Source: an uncultured Paracoccaceae bacterium (GTDB lineage: Bacteria; Pseudomonadota; Alphaproteobacteria; Rhodobacterales; Rhodobacteraceae). From it: a stretch of 64,000 nucleotides of DNA. Both the position numbers and the translations under genes were made by a program. The notes beneath the pieces were generated by a model, which was given only the letters and a program-made list of their open reading frames with translations, was not told the DNA's origin and made no database searches. Each line of letters begins with the position of its first letter. Positions within the stretch are counted from its first letter, which is position 1. Of the stretch, positions 7,360 through 16,530 are shown piece by piece. The stretch covers positions 401,056-465,055 of the forward strand of contig CANMMF010000005.1 in assembly GCA_947498985.1 (NCBI GenBank), written 5' to 3'.

Positions 7360-9207
7360 CTACTGGAAGTTCAGATGAACGGCGTTGATCGCCTGCCGGT
7401 CGATCTCGACGCCCGCGCGGGTCTGGATGTCGCTGGCCAGCGCGCGGAAAAGATCCTGCGCCACCGATTGTTCGGCCCGGTCGCCGAAGGTCTGCGCCAG
7501 AAGCTGCGACTGTTCGCTCTCGGGATCCGCCGCGTGGATCGCATCGAGCCGCAGGATCAGCGCCACACCGTCGCCGGGAATGACCGAAACGTCGCCTTCG
7601 CCCATCGTGAAGGCTTCGGTCAGCAGGCCCTGCGGCAGGTCCATGCCGAAGGCGTTGCGGCTGACCCCGGTTTCGGCGGCACCGGTCAGCGATTGCGCCT
7701 CGAAGCTCTGACCTTCGGCCAGAGCGGCGCGCAGCGCCTCGGCCTCTTCGACCAGCGCCCGGGTCTGCTGGGCCTGCTCCCACCCGGCCAGAACCGCGTC
7801 GCGCACCTCTTCGAAAGGTTGCGGGGCGGGCGGGCGAACCTCGTCGAGCCGCATGGCAAAAAGCCCGCCATCGCCCAGCTGGTCGATCTGCGGGAAATCG
7901 CTGTCACCCAGCGCGCGGGCGGCGTCGCGGAAGGCGTCATAGGCGGCGATGCCGTCGGCGCTTTGCGGTGTCCAGTCGATCTGGCCCAGCTCGGCATCGG
8001 TGGTATCGGCCAGTTCCTCCAGCGTGGCCCCGGCGGCCAGCTCGTCGTCCAGGCTCTGGCCCTGCGCCTCGATCACCCGGCGCGCGCGGTCCAGCGCCAG
8101 CGCGTCGCGCAGCACGGGCTCGGCCTCTTCGAAAGAGGTTTGCTGTGCGGCCAGCACGCCGTTCACCCGGTAGAGCGCGGGGCCCAGATCCGACGGCGCG
8201 GGGCCGACCACATCGCCGGTTTCGGCGGCAAAGACCACCTCTCCCGCGGGGCCAAGCTCGGGCTGCGCGATGTCCCCCAGATCGGTGTCGGCCAGATCCA
8301 GACCGCGCTCGCTGACCAGTGTCTCGAAATCGACCTCACCGGCAGCAAGCCGGTCGGCCGCCGATTGCGCCGAGGCGTCATCGGCGAAGACCAGCCGCTC
8401 CACCAGGCGCCGCTCGGGCTGGTTGAACTCCGCATCGCGCTCGTCATAAGCCGCGCGCAGCGTGTCCGCATCGACCTCGACGCTGTCGACGATCATGTCG
8501 GGGGTGAGCCAGGCAAAGGTGATGACCTTGGTTTCGGGCAGCGTGAAGAGCGCGATATTGTCGTCATACCAGGCCGTAAGCTCTGCCTCGCCGGGCACCG
8601 GAAGGCCGGTGGTCAGCGCGTCGGCGCCAAGCTCCGCCCAGGTGAAATCGCGCGTCTCCCCGGCATAGGCGACCAGCGTGTCGATATAGGTGTCGGGCAG
8701 GCTGGAGCCCGCCAGCACCGCGCCCTGCAGGATGGTGGCCGCGCTTTCGTCGCGCAGGTCCGCCTCGAACTCGGATTCCGAGAGGCCCGCATTCTGCAAT
8801 GCAAAGGCATAGGCCTCGCGGTTGAAGCCGCCATCGGAGCCGCGGAACGCCGCGATGTTGCGCAGATCCTGCGCCAGCCGCTCATCCCCGACCGAGAGCG
8901 ACAGCGCATCGGCCTCGTGTTCCAGCGCGGCGGAGACCACCATCTGGCTCAGCACCCGCTCCGGCAGACCCAGCGCCTGGGCCTGCTGGAAAGGCACCGG
9001 CTGGCCGATCTGCGCCTCGACGGCGCGGATCTCGTTCTGCAGGGCGCGGGCATAGGCGTTGAGCCCGATCTCGCTGTTGCCGACCGATCCCGCGGCGCGG
9101 GTTGTGCCGGTAAAGCTGGTGGCGCCAAAGCCCATCAGGCCGACGATCAGCATGCCCATCAGGATCCAGACGAAGAGTTTGGATATCGACATCTTCTGCT
9201 TGGCCAT
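7360..9207 (-). CDS. ppiD: PpiD-like peptidyl-prolyl isomerase / periplasmic chaperone
   Basis: A 615-residue inner-membrane-anchored folding factor. Residues 1-10 are basic (KQKMSISK) and residues 11-30 form one transmembrane helix. The rest is periplasmic: a SurA-N-like helical chaperone region (about 35-160), a parvulin-like region (about 230-370) and a second helical or parvulin-like part to the C-terminus. Parvulin consensus residues are weak, so catalytic activity is uncertain, as in other PpiD proteins. It is upstream of and probably cotranscribed with trpE. The expected role is chaperoning outer-membrane and secreted proteins emerging from the Sec translocon. Confidence 0.88.
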   Translation of the reverse strand: MAKQKMSISKLFVWILMGMLIVGLMGFGATSFTGTTRAAGSVGNSEIGLNAYARALQNEIRAVEAQIGQPVPFQQAQALGLPERVLSQMVVSAALEHEADALSLSVGDERLAQDLRNIAAFRGSDGGFNREAYAFALQNAGLSESEFEADLRDESAATILQGAVLAGSSLPDTYIDTLVAYAGETRDFTWAELGADALTTGLPVPGEAELTAWYDDNIALFTLPETKVITFAWLTPDMIVDSVEVDADTLRAAYDERDAEFNQPERRLVERLVFADDASAQSAADRLAAGEVDFETLVSERGLDLADTDLGDIAQPELGPAGEVVFAAETGDVVGPAPSDLGPALYRVNGVLAAQQTSFEEAEPVLRDALALDRARRVIEAQGQSLDDELAAGATLEELADTTDAELGQIDWTPQSADGIAAYDAFRDAARALGDSDFPQIDQLGDGGLFAMRLDEVRPPAPQPFEEVRDAVLAGWEQAQQTRALVEEAEALRAALAEGQSFEAQSLTGAAETGVSRNAFGMDLPQGLLTEAFTMGEGDVSVIPGDGVALILRLDAIHAADPESEQSQLLAQTFGDRAEQSVAQDLFRALASDIQTRAGVEIDRQAINAVHLNFQ

Positions 9208-9303
9208 TTGGGTCTCCGCACGGGGTTTCTGGGCGTCTGTCTACGCGGCGTCCCGGGGGGCCGCAAGAGGGGCCGCAAGAGCAGGCGCAACCGCGGCCTG
9301 GTG

Positions 9304-10485
9304 CTATCTGCGCCGGGGCCAGTCGAGGGCCGCCAGACGGTCGAACAGCGTAGCGATCCCGGCGCGGTCGGCATTGGCAAAGGCGACGCGGAAATGCCGC
9401 TCGCCGCTGTCATCGCCGTCGGGCGTGAACATGGTGCCGGGCAGTAGCAGAAGGCTCGCCTCGCGCACCAGTTTCGGCGCGATGACCGAGGCGGGCTCGG
9501 TAAAGGGATGTTCGAGATAGGCGAAATAGGCGCCCAGCCCCAGAAGCGACCAGCCCCTGGGCTCGATCCCTGGCATGCCGTCGAGAATGGCGGCGCGGCG
9601 GTCGAGGATCTCCGCCCGCTCGCCCGCCACCCATTGCGCCAGATGCTGCAGCCCCCAGAGCGCCGCGATCTGGCCGGTCTGCGGCGGACAGATGGCGACG
9701 GTGTCCTGAAATTTCTCGATCTGGTGCAGAAGCTCCGGTTTGGCGATGATCGCGCCCACCCGGTGGCCGGTGAGCCGGTAGGTCTTGGAAAAGCTGTAAA
9801 GCTGGATCAGTGTCTGATCCCAGTCGCTTGCCTGCAAAAGCTGATGTGGCGGGGCCGGGCGCGCGTCGAAGTCGCGATAGGTCTCGTCGACGATGAGATA
9901 CAGGCCCGTCTCGCGCGCCAGATCGAAGAAAGCCTGCACGGTTTCGGCGGGGTATTCGACGCCCGCGGGGTTGTTGGGGGTCACGAGGCTGATGGCGCGG
10001 GTGCGCGGCGTGATGCGCGCGCAGGCGGCCTCTGCATCGGGAATGAGGCCCTCGCCTGCCGGCAGCGGGACCGCCGTGACGCCCGACATGTCCAGCCACA
10101 TTTTATGGTTGAAATACCAGGGGGTTGGCAGGAGAACCTCATCTCCTTCGGTGCAGATCGCGCTGAGCGTCGCGGCAAAGGCCTGGTTGCAGCCCGCGGT
10201 GATGGCGACCTGAGCGGCGTCCACCGGCGCGCCGTAATGCTGCGCCCAGTTCTGCGCCAGGGCCGCGCGCAGATCGGCATTGCCCAGAACACGTCCGTAA
10301 AGATGGGTGTCGGAGCGCTCCATCGCCTCTGCCAAGGCCGCGCGCAGGCCAGGCGGCGGCGGGTCGACGGGTGCGGCCTGGCTGAGGTTGAGCAAGGGCC
10401 GGTCGGCGGGGAAGGTCACACCCTCGAGCCAGCGCCGCGCTTCGGGGATCGGCGGAAAGAAGGTCGCCTGGGTGCGTGTGGTCAT
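9304..10485 (-). CDS. Class I/II PLP-dependent aminotransferase
   Basis: A 393-residue fold-type I aminotransferase. The PLP-binding lysine is K234 in YSFSKTYRLTGHRVG, with a phosphate-contacting R242. VTPNNPAG (168-175), D200 in LIVDETYRD and Y203 complete the cofactor site. The amino-acid substrate cannot be read from the sequence; relatives include aspartate, DapC-type and aromatic aminotransferases. It lies about 100 bases upstream of ppiD on the same strand and may be a separate unit. A GC-rich repeat separates it from the phosphoribosyltransferase gene. Confidence 0.88.
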   Translation of the reverse strand: MTTRTQATFFPPIPEARRWLEGVTFPADRPLLNLSQAAPVDPPPPGLRAALAEAMERSDTHLYGRVLGNADLRAALAQNWAQHYGAPVDAAQVAITAGCNQAFAATLSAICTEGDEVLLPTPWYFNHKMWLDMSGVTAVPLPAGEGLIPDAEAACARITPRTRAISLVTPNNPAGVEYPAETVQAFFDLARETGLYLIVDETYRDFDARPAPPHQLLQASDWDQTLIQLYSFSKTYRLTGHRVGAIIAKPELLHQIEKFQDTVAICPPQTGQIAALWGLQHLAQWVAGERAEILDRRAAILDGMPGIEPRGWSLLGLGAYFAYLEHPFTEPASVIAPKLVREASLLLLPGTMFTPDGDDSGERHFRVAFANADRAGIATLFDRLAALDWPRRR

Positions 10486-10527
10486 CGCGGGGCTGCCAAA
10501 CGGAGGCCCTGCGGGCCGCTCTCAGAG

Positions 10528-10588
10528 ATGGGGGCAGGCCCCCATACCCCCGCCGGGGGCGCGGCCCCCGGACCCCCGGGATATTTCG
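10528..10588. repeat. GC-rich REP-like intergenic repeat, copy 1
   Basis: ATGGGGGC (10528-10535) pairs with GCCCCCAT (10538-10545), followed by a second G/C-only palindrome and the tail GACCCCCGGGATATTT. Similar blocks with a GACCCCCGAAGTATTT-type tail occur at 23277-23382 and 48666-48761. All three lie between genes. Confidence 0.65.
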
Positions 10589-10620
10589 GGCCCAAAGAAA
10601 CCGGGATCCGCGCGCGTGTT

Positions 10621-11139
10621 TCAGTCATCGCCGCGATAGGGTTTGACATATTGCAGCGCCATGTCCCACGGAAAGAAGATCCAGGTGTCCTGACTCACTT
10701 CGGTGATGAAGGTGTTGACCTGCGGGCGGCCCTGCGGTTTGGCATAGACCGTGGCGATATGCGCGTTGGGATAGAGGCTGCGCACCAGTTCCAGCGTCTT
10801 GCCGCTGTCGACGAGGTCGTCGACGATCAGGATGCCGTCGCCTTGCCCCATGAGCTCTGCATCGGGGGATTTCAGCACTTCGGCCTCGCGCCGCTCATCG
10901 GCCTTGCCGCCACCGGAATGGTAGGATTTGACCGAGATCGTGTCGACGGTGCGGATGTCGAGTTCGCGCGCGACAATCATCGCGGGCGCCATGCCGCCGC
11001 GGGTGATCGCCACAACCGCGCGCCAGCCGCCATTCTCCGGCCCATGGCCCTGCAGGCGCCAGGCGAGCGCGCGCGCGTCGCGGTGCAACTGGTCCCAGCT
11101 GACATGGAAGCCTTTCTCATGCGGCAGGCGGTCGTTCAT
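10621..11139 (-). CDS. gpt: Xanthine (Gpt-type) phosphoribosyltransferase
   Basis: A 172-residue type I phosphoribosyltransferase, expected to convert xanthine or guanine plus PRPP to the nucleotide (purine salvage, cytoplasm). The PRPP loop is [13 protein letters not shown] (103-115), and [11 protein letters not shown] (43-53) provides the pyrophosphate loop. The length and the C-terminal DTWIFFPWD segment match bacterial Gpt. ATG 11139 is chosen, with AGAGGA just upstream; a longer in-frame opening to 11289 has no membrane or family support. It is followed on the same strand by the aminotransferase, separated by a repeat. Confidence 0.9.
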   Translation of the reverse strand: MNDRLPHEKGFHVSWDQLHRDARALAWRLQGHGPENGGWRAVVAITRGGMAPAMIVARELDIRTVDTISVKSYHSGGGKADERREAEVLKSPDAELMGQGDGILIVDDLVDSGKTLELVRSLYPNAHIATVYAKPQGRPQVNTFITEVSQDTWIFFPWDMALQYVKPYRGDD

Positions 11140-11216
11140 GGCAGCGTCCTCTTTGCGGTTTTGCCCGCTTCTAGCGGCTTTGCGCCAACAGGGGAAGGCC
11201 CGAGCCGCGGCCCGGC

Positions 11217-12149
11217 TCAGAACAGCAGCCGCGCCTCGGCGGTCTCTCGCAGGGCAGGCGCGTTGCCGGAGGTCACGAGCCCGACCCATAGCCGCAGCAG
11301 GAAGGCCCGCTCATAGGCGGCAAGCAGCCGCGCGTCGATCCGGTCGCCGAGCACGGCCTCGGCGGCGGCGCGGTTTTCCGGCTCGTCGTCGGGGTCGATC
11401 CAGCCGGTGCGCGCCAGCGCCTTGCGCCAGTTGTGCCGCCGCATCCATTGCAGCAGGAAGGCGGTGTCGCGCTCGATGGGATGCGGGCGGTCATGGACAA
11501 AATCGACCCCGGTCACCGTCCCGCCGGGGCTGTGCAGGCAGAGGTTTTCCGGCTTGAGATCGCCAAACACCGTGACATGGCGCAGGGGCTGCCCGTCAAA
11601 GGGGGCAAAGGCGGCGCGCAGCTCTGTCAGCGCGCGGTGGCCTGTGGCCTGGGACGCTTTGGGCAGCTGCGCGATGTCCCGGGCGGCGGTGTCGAGCAAC
11701 GGGGTCGGATCGAAGGCGGCTGTTGTCGCGGGGGCCTCTGCGCAGAACCCGATGAGCCAGCGCAACACATCGGCGGTAACTCCGGCCCCGGAGCCGCGCC
11801 CGAGCCTGTCCGCAAGCGTCAGCCGCCCGGCATCCTGCATGGCATAAAGGTTGCGGTCTGCGTCGAGAAAGAGCGGTGTGACAACCGCATCGGTATGCTG
11901 TCTCAGCGCCTTGAGGCGGGTAAAGCGCAGCCGTGCCGTGTCGGGGTGATCATAGACCTTGACGATGCAGGTCGCGTTGTCCTGCCGCGCCCTGGCTCGC
12001 AGCACGGAGCGCCCGCCGCGCACATGGTTGGGCCTGTGATCGATCACTTCGAGGTTCCAGCCGGCACCTGTTGGGTCAGCGGCATCGGGGGCGCTGGCCC
12101 GCGCGGCGAGCGCGTCGCGGGCGCGGATCAGGTGCGGCCCGGCGCTCAC
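11217..12149 (-). CDS. Kinase-fold (APH-like) phosphotransferase
   Basis: A 310-residue protein with the aminoglycoside-phosphotransferase/choline-kinase fold. K64 in CIVKVYD is the likely ATP lysine. H191[11 protein letters not shown] contains the catalytic loop, with D197, K199 and N202. D216 in VTGVDFVHD is the metal-binding Asp. The substrate is unknown. These proteins are often annotated as resistance kinases without proof, and sugar, choline or homoserine-like substrates are equally possible. It sits between the LysE exporter and gpt on the minus strand. Confidence 0.7.
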   Translation of the reverse strand: MSAGPHLIRARDALAARASAPDAADPTGAGWNLEVIDHRPNHVRGGRSVLRARARQDNATCIVKVYDHPDTARLRFTRLKALRQHTDAVVTPLFLDADRNLYAMQDAGRLTLADRLGRGSGAGVTADVLRWLIGFCAEAPATTAAFDPTPLLDTAARDIAQLPKASQATGHRALTELRAAFAPFDGQPLRHVTVFGDLKPENLCLHSPGGTVTGVDFVHDRPHPIERDTAFLLQWMRRHNWRKALARTGWIDPDDEPENRAAAEAVLGDRIDARLLAAYERAFLLRLWVGLVTSGNAPALRETAEARLLF

Positions 12150-12180
12150 CGGCGCGCGCCGGTGTGGTCCGCTTCCATGC

Positions 12181-12783
12181 TCAGCGCCCCAGAAGGAGGC
12201 GCAGCCCGAGCGCGCCGAGGATGAGCGCTGCGGCCCGGTCGATCAGCGGTTTCAGGCGCAGGTAGCCCGCGCGCGCCGGGGGCGTGGCGAGCAGGGCGGC
12301 AAACAGCGCGTAGACCAGGCATTCGACCAGAAAATGGTTGGTCACGATCAGCGCCTTCTGGGCCAGCGAGAGGCCCGGCGGAAAGATCACCACCAGCACC
12401 GAGGCTGCAAAGAGCACCGATTTGGGGTTGGCAAGATTGACCAGCATGCCGCCCAGGAACGCCCTGGCACCCGGTGTGGCGCTGTCGCTGAAGCTCTGGC
12501 GCGCATTGCGCCAGAGCGTCCAGGCCACCCAGATGAGGTAGAGCGCGCCGATGATCCTGAGCGCGAGATAGGCAATGGGCACCAGTGCAAAAAGCGCCTC
12601 CAGCCCCAGAAGCGCCGCCCCGGTCCAGCCCGCCGCCACCAGCGCAAGACCGGCCCCGGTGGCTGCCCCGGTCAGAAACCCGCCCGAGATTGACTGGCGC
12701 AACGCATATAGCAGCGCGGGGCCGGGCGCGGCCATCGCCGCGAGCAGCGTGAGGTTGAACGCCAGCAGGTGGGTCCAGTCCAA
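12181..12783 (-). CDS. LysE/RhtB-family amino-acid exporter
   Basis: A 200-residue inner-membrane protein with about six hydrophobic helices, typical length for the family. The N-terminal AAPGPALLYALRQSISGGF and the mid-protein LVNLANPKSVLFA are the family signature blocks. The likely start is TTG 12783, five bases after the fabI stop, with AAGG at the fabI end as ribosome-binding site. No ATG is available near the conserved N-terminus. It forms an apparent operon with fabI. The substrate (basic or neutral amino acid) cannot be told. Confidence 0.85.
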   Translation of the reverse strand: MDWTHLLAFNLTLLAAMAAPGPALLYALRQSISGGFLTGAATGAGLALVAAGWTGAALLGLEALFALVPIAYLALRIIGALYLIWVAWTLWRNARQSFSDSATPGARAFLGGMLVNLANPKSVLFAASVLVVIFPPGLSLAQKALIVTNHFLVECLVYALFAALLATPPARAGYLRLKPLIDRAAALILGALGLRLLLGR

Positions 12784-12788
12784 GATGC

Positions 12789-13595
12789 TCAGCCCTTGGT
12801 GATGTCGGGGGCGTCGACCGCCTTCATGCCGACCACGTGATAGCCTGCGTCGACGTGATGCGTCTCTCCGGTGACGCCGGAGCCGAGATCGGACAGCAGA
12901 TACAAGGCCGACTTGCCCACATCTTCGGTGGTCACGTTGCGGCGCAGGGGCGAATTGTACTCGTTCCACTTCATGATGTAGCGGAAATCGCCGATGCCGG
13001 AGGCCGCCAGCGTCTTGATCGGGCCGGCGGAGATCGCGTTCACGCGGATGCCGTCCTTGCCGAGATCCTCGGCCAGGTAGCGCACCGAGCTTTCCAGCGC
13101 CGCCTTGGCCACCCCCATGACGTTGTAATGCGGCATGATCCGCTCGGCGCCGTAATAGGTGAGGGTGAGCGCGGAGCCGCCCCCGGTCATCATCTTTTCG
13201 GCGCGCTGCATCACGGAGGTGAAGGAGTAGACGGAGATGTCCATGGTCATCATGAAGTTGTCGCGTGACGTATCGACATAGCGGCCGCGCAGCTCGGATT
13301 TGTCGGAAAACCCGATGGCGTGCACGATGAAGTCGAGCCTGTCCCAGCGCGCCCTGAGCGCCTCGAAAAGCGCATCGACCGACGCCTCGTCACCCACATC
13401 GCAGGGCAGCACGATGTCGGAGCCCAGCGACGCGGCCAGCGGATCCACACGCTTTTTCAGCGCCTCGCCCTGATAGGAAAAGGCCAGCTCCGCTCCGGCG
13501 TCGCCACAGGCCTTGGCAATGCCCCAGGCAATTGATTTGTCATTGGCAAGCCCCATGATCAGGCCGCGCTTGCCCGCCATCAATTGATTTGACAT
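12789..13595 (-). CDS. fabI: Enoyl-[acyl-carrier-protein] reductase (NADH)
   Basis: A 268-residue short-chain-dehydrogenase-type reductase, which performs the last reduction of each fatty-acid elongation cycle. Nucleotide binding: GLIMGLANDKSIAWGIAK. The FabI catalytic arrangement is present: Y147 in TYYGAERIMP, then Y157-NVM-GVAK164. The target of triclosan and isoniazid-type inhibitors in other bacteria is this family. The start MSNQ (13595) is preferred over an in-frame ATG six codons upstream. The downstream exporter gene begins five bases after the stop. It is divergent from pdxH. Confidence 0.94.
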   Translation of the reverse strand: MSNQLMAGKRGLIMGLANDKSIAWGIAKACGDAGAELAFSYQGEALKKRVDPLAASLGSDIVLPCDVGDEASVDALFEALRARWDRLDFIVHAIGFSDKSELRGRYVDTSRDNFMMTMDISVYSFTSVMQRAEKMMTGGGSALTLTYYGAERIMPHYNVMGVAKAALESSVRYLAEDLGKDGIRVNAISAGPIKTLAASGIGDFRYIMKWNEYNSPLRRNVTTEDVGKSALYLLSDLGSGVTGETHHVDAGYHVVGMKAVDAPDITKG

Positions 13596-13718
13596 GTCTG
13601 CCACTCCACCCATTCTACGGTGCTGCGTCCTTTAGGCGATCCCTCCTGTCTCATCAAGGTCTGAGACGGGGCCGGACCTGTCGCAAAGCAGAGGCGCAGA
13701 CAGCAGCAAAGGCGCGTC

Positions 13719-14324
13719 ATGAGCGAGAGAAACGGCATATTTGCAGGTGAGGATCCCTTCCGGCTGGCGCAGGCCTGGCTTGCGGAGGCAGAGAAGTCCG
13801 AGCCCAACGATCCCAACGCGATTGCGCTTTCCACGGTGGATTCGGCGGGTCTGCCGAATGTGCGCATGGTGCTTTTGAAAGAGATCGAGGCCGACGCCTT
13901 CGTGTTCTACACCAATTACGACAGCCGCAAGGGGCAGGAGATTGCCGCCACCGGCAAGGCCGCCTTCGTGATCCACTGGAAATCCCTGCGCCGGCAGATC
14001 CGCGTTCGCGGGATGGTTGAAAAGGAGGAGGGGCCCAAGGCGGACGCGTATTACGCCTCGCGCTCCTACAAGAGCCGGATCGGCGCCTGGGCGTCGAAGC
14101 AAAGCCGGCCTCTGTCATCGCGCGCGGCCCTGATGGCGGATGTTGCCCGCTTGACTGCGTCGAAAGGCGCGAGCCCCGCGCGGCCGCCATTCTGGGGCGG
14201 GTTCCGGATTTTTCCGCTGGAGATCGAATTCTGGGCAGATGGCGCCTTCCGGTTGCATGACAGATTTCGCTGGGACCGGCAAACTCTTGCCGATGCATGG
14301 GAGGTTCACCGCCTAAACCCCTGA
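13719..14324 (+). CDS. pdxH: Pyridoxine/pyridoxamine 5'-phosphate oxidase
   Basis: A 201-residue FMN enzyme that oxidises PNP or PMP to pyridoxal 5'-phosphate. The family blocks are present: [56 protein letters not shown], and the C-terminal [13 protein letters not shown]...W. Length is typical. It is divergent from fabI across a gap of about 120 bases that must hold both promoters. Confidence 0.94.
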   Translation: MSERNGIFAGEDPFRLAQAWLAEAEKSEPNDPNAIALSTVDSAGLPNVRMVLLKEIEADAFVFYTNYDSRKGQEIAATGKAAFVIHWKSLRRQIRVRGMVEKEEGPKADAYYASRSYKSRIGAWASKQSRPLSSRAALMADVARLTASKGASPARPPFWGGFRIFPLEIEFWADGAFRLHDRFRWDRQTLADAWEVHRLNP

Positions 14325-14437
14325 TCTACACAGATACGCGCAGCGATTGACACAAAAAAGCCGCGCCTCTCACGCTTGCATTCAGAAGTCCTACAGCCGA
14401 CACAATACGGTGGGGATACGTCAAATCTGTAACGAGA

Positions 14438-14971
14438 GTGCACGTGACACAGCTAGACGCGGAAGACACGCGAGTTGAAGGCCGGGTGAAGTGGTTCGAT
14501 CCGGTTAAGGGGTTCGGTTTCGTCATCGCCGAGACGGGCGGGCCCGATATTTTGCTTCATGCCAATGTTCTGAGGAATTTCGGGCAAAGCTCCGTCGCTG
14601 ACGGCGCGAAGGTGGAGATCACCATCCAGCGCACAGAGCGCGGGGTGCAGGCCACCGAAGTGCTTCGGATCGAGCCGCCCGAGGGCACCGATGCGGCCCC
14701 TCTGGCCGATTTCGAGGATGTGGACGCCGCCGCCATGCGCGAAGCGGTGCTGGAACCGGCGCGGGTGAAGTGGTTCGACAAGGCCAAGGGATTTGGCTTT
14801 GCAAATGTCTTTGGAAAATCCGAAGATGTGTTCATTCATATCGAGGTCCTGCGCCGGTCGGGTCTGGCCGATCTGCAGCCCGGAGAGGCGCTGGCGATCC
14901 GCGTGATCGACGGCAAGCGGGGACGGATGGCGATGGAGGTGAATGCATGGGAAACCGCGTTGCCGCGATAG
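14438..14971 (+). CDS. Double cold-shock-domain protein
   Basis: A 177-residue protein with two cold-shock (OB-fold) domains. CSD1 spans about 14-78, with VKWFDPVKGFGFV. CSD2 spans about 108-174, with VKWFDKAKGFGFANVF and DVFIHIEVL. An acidic linker joins them. Such proteins bind single-stranded nucleic acid and act as RNA chaperones or antiterminators. The start is a GTG: 14438, or alternatively 14444, which sits five bases after GAGAG. Two-domain Csp proteins of this length are common in Rhodobacteraceae. The 3' end overlaps the DUF192 gene by 25 bases. Confidence 0.9.
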   Translation: MHVTQLDAEDTRVEGRVKWFDPVKGFGFVIAETGGPDILLHANVLRNFGQSSVADGAKVEITIQRTERGVQATEVLRIEPPEGTDAAPLADFEDVDAAAMREAVLEPARVKWFDKAKGFGFANVFGKSEDVFIHIEVLRRSGLADLQPGEALAIRVIDGKRGRMAMEVNAWETALPR

Positions 14972-15435
14972 GGCTCGCCGGGCTTCTGGCCACGTCGGGT
15001 GTTCTGGCGGCCAGTGGCGCCGAGGCCGGGCTTGGCTGTCGCGAGGACACCGTCTGGCTGCGCGGCGAGTTCGGCAAGGCCCGCTTCACCGTCGATCTGG
15101 CAGATGACGCCGAGGAACGCGCCCGCGGGCTGATGTTCGTCGAAAAGATGCCCGCGAGCCGCGGCATGCTTTTTGCCTATGGCGACGAGGGGCCGCGCGG
15201 GTTCTGGATGAAGAACACGCTCATCCCGCTCGACATGATCTTTGCTGATGCCTCGGGCACGGTGGTTTCGGTGCATGCCAATGCAAAGCCGCATGACACC
15301 ACCACGATCTGGAGCGGCGCACCGGCCAAATACGTGCTCGAGATCAATGGCGGCATGGCCTCGATGCTGGGCATCACACCCGGGGTAGAGCTGCGCCATC
15401 CGGTCATTGAAGAGGCCGCCTGGGCTTGCGAGTGA
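14947..15435 (+). CDS. DUF192 family secreted protein
   Basis: A 162-residue exported protein. The N-terminus is a signal peptide (about 1-26, GNRVAAIGLAGLL core). The body contains the DUF192 blocks: FTVDLADDAEERARGLMF, MPASRGMLF, GFWMKNTLIPLDMIF and a C-terminal YVLEINGG region. The family is a small beta-barrel of unknown biochemical role. The ATG lies inside the end of the preceding cold-shock gene (25-base overlap, different frame), so the two are probably cotranscribed and coupled. Confidence 0.9.
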   Translation: MGNRVAAIGLAGLLATSGVLAASGAEAGLGCREDTVWLRGEFGKARFTVDLADDAEERARGLMFVEKMPASRGMLFAYGDEGPRGFWMKNTLIPLDMIFADASGTVVSVHANAKPHDTTTIWSGAPAKYVLEINGGMASMLGITPGVELRHPVIEEAAWACE

Positions 15436-15512
15436 GCATTCCATGTGGCGCTCGTGCTGGCGTCGGATTTGGGCTTTTCAAGCCCGGGCAGGGCGGCTAA
15501 ACGGGCCGTTGT

Positions 15513-15589
15513 CGGGGCGTAGCGCAGCCTGGTAGCGCGTCTGTTTTGGGTACAGAAGGTCGTGAGTTCGAATCTCGCCGCCCCGACCA
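15513..15589 (+). tRNA. tRNA-Pro (anticodon UGG)
   Basis: A 77-base cloverleaf. Acceptor stem CGGGGCG pairs with CGCCCCG, followed by A and an encoded CCA end. The anticodon stem TCTGT/ACAGA carries loop TTTGGGT, giving anticodon TGG. The T-arm contains GTTCGAAT. All stems are complete by eye. Confidence 0.97.
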
Positions 15590-15666
15590 TTTCCATATGT
15601 CGAAGACCGGGATTTTTGGCCGTTGCATGCTGCACGGCGCGGGCGGGATTTGCTAGGCTGCCGAGC

Positions 15667-16176
15667 ATGAGCTGTCTCGAAGAGCATCTGCAGGACTATG
15701 ACGGCAAGGCCGTGACGCTTTTGTCGCAAGCGCAGGTCGCGTGCCGCGATGCGCCGGGCTATCTGGATGACCTGATCGGGCTTTGTGCAGACACGCGGGC
15801 GCTGATCTCGGACGGGGCGACGTGGATCCTGAAGGCGGAGCTCGAGGCGGGGCAGGAGCTGACAGAGCCGCAACGCGCGCGCCTTGTGGCCGCGCTTGGG
15901 CAGATCGACAGCTGGCAAGCGGCGCTGCATCTTCTGCAATCGGTCGAGATGCTGGAACTGCTCGAGGAAGAGGCGGCGGCGTTTCTGAGCTGGGCCGACG
16001 GTCATGCGGCGCATGCCCGGCCGTTTCTGCGCGCCTGGAGCCTGCATGCGCGCGTTGTGCTGGGCCTGCGGTTTCCGGATCTGGACATCGATCCCGAGGC
16101 GGCGCTTTCCGCCGCGGATGCGGACCAAGCAGGCTCGGTGCGCGCCCGCGCGCGACAGCTGCGACGGCGTCTGTAG
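15667..16176 (+). CDS. Hypothetical protein, helical
   Basis: A 169-residue, leucine- and alanine-rich, probably all-helical cytoplasmic protein. It has acidic stretches (LELLEEEAAAFLSW) and a very basic C-terminal tail (RARARQLRRRL). No motif is recognised. The frame is open further upstream into the tRNA, so the first ATG after the tRNA is taken. The ribosome-binding site is weak. It lies directly downstream of tRNA-Pro and before the nrdJ control region. Confidence 0.65.
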   Translation: MSCLEEHLQDYDGKAVTLLSQAQVACRDAPGYLDDLIGLCADTRALISDGATWILKAELEAGQELTEPQRARLVAALGQIDSWQAALHLLQSVEMLELLEEEAAAFLSWADGHAAHARPFLRAWSLHARVVLGLRFPDLDIDPEAALSAADADQAGSVRARARQLRRRL

Positions 16177-16338
16177 ACGGACGGGCGCGCAAAGCCTCGA
16201 CGCCGCGCGACACAGGGCGTCGCGGAAATCGCGGAATCCTCTATCAGAGGCTTGTTCGTGATAAGTGTGCCACAACATCTGGTGGGCGGACCGACGGATC
16301 CAACAAAAAGCCGCAGCTTCACGCGACAGGGCAAATGA

Positions 16339-16347
16339 TGTGGATAA
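16339..16347 (-). promoter_or_regulatory. DnaA-box-like site
   Basis: The minus strand reads TTATCCACA, identical to the consensus DnaA box. It lies about 375 bases upstream of nrdJ. A single box is not an origin; ATP-DnaA regulation of ribonucleotide reductase genes is known in E. coli, which makes the position suggestive. Confidence 0.4.
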
Positions 16348-16530
16348 CTCTGCGGACAACAGTGGTTTTTTCAATCCGCGCCGGGGACTGCCGGATTAAC
16401 CTTCTGGGGGTGAATCGGCAGACGCGGCACAGCCTGTTGCGTTGACCGGTTTCGCAACCACAAAATCTACGAAAAAGGCGTTGACGACTCGGACAGGAAT
16501 CCGCCAAGTTGTGCGAACGGGTCAGGCAGG

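Noticed and set aside
7348..9447. Open frame of about 700 codons on the plus strand
   Set aside because: Antisense to ppiD; composition is that of a shadow frame, and ppiD has domain and start evidence.
9508..11316. Open frame of 602 codons on the plus strand
   Set aside because: Runs across two minus-strand enzymes (aminotransferase, phosphoribosyltransferase) and a repeat; shadow only.
11217..12149. Aminoglycoside-resistance kinase
   Set aside because: The fold motifs fit, but the substrate cannot be deduced and there is no resistance context.
16339..16347. Replication origin at the DnaA box
   Set aside because: A single box with no AT-rich unwinding element or dnaA, dnaN or gyrB nearby is not an origin.
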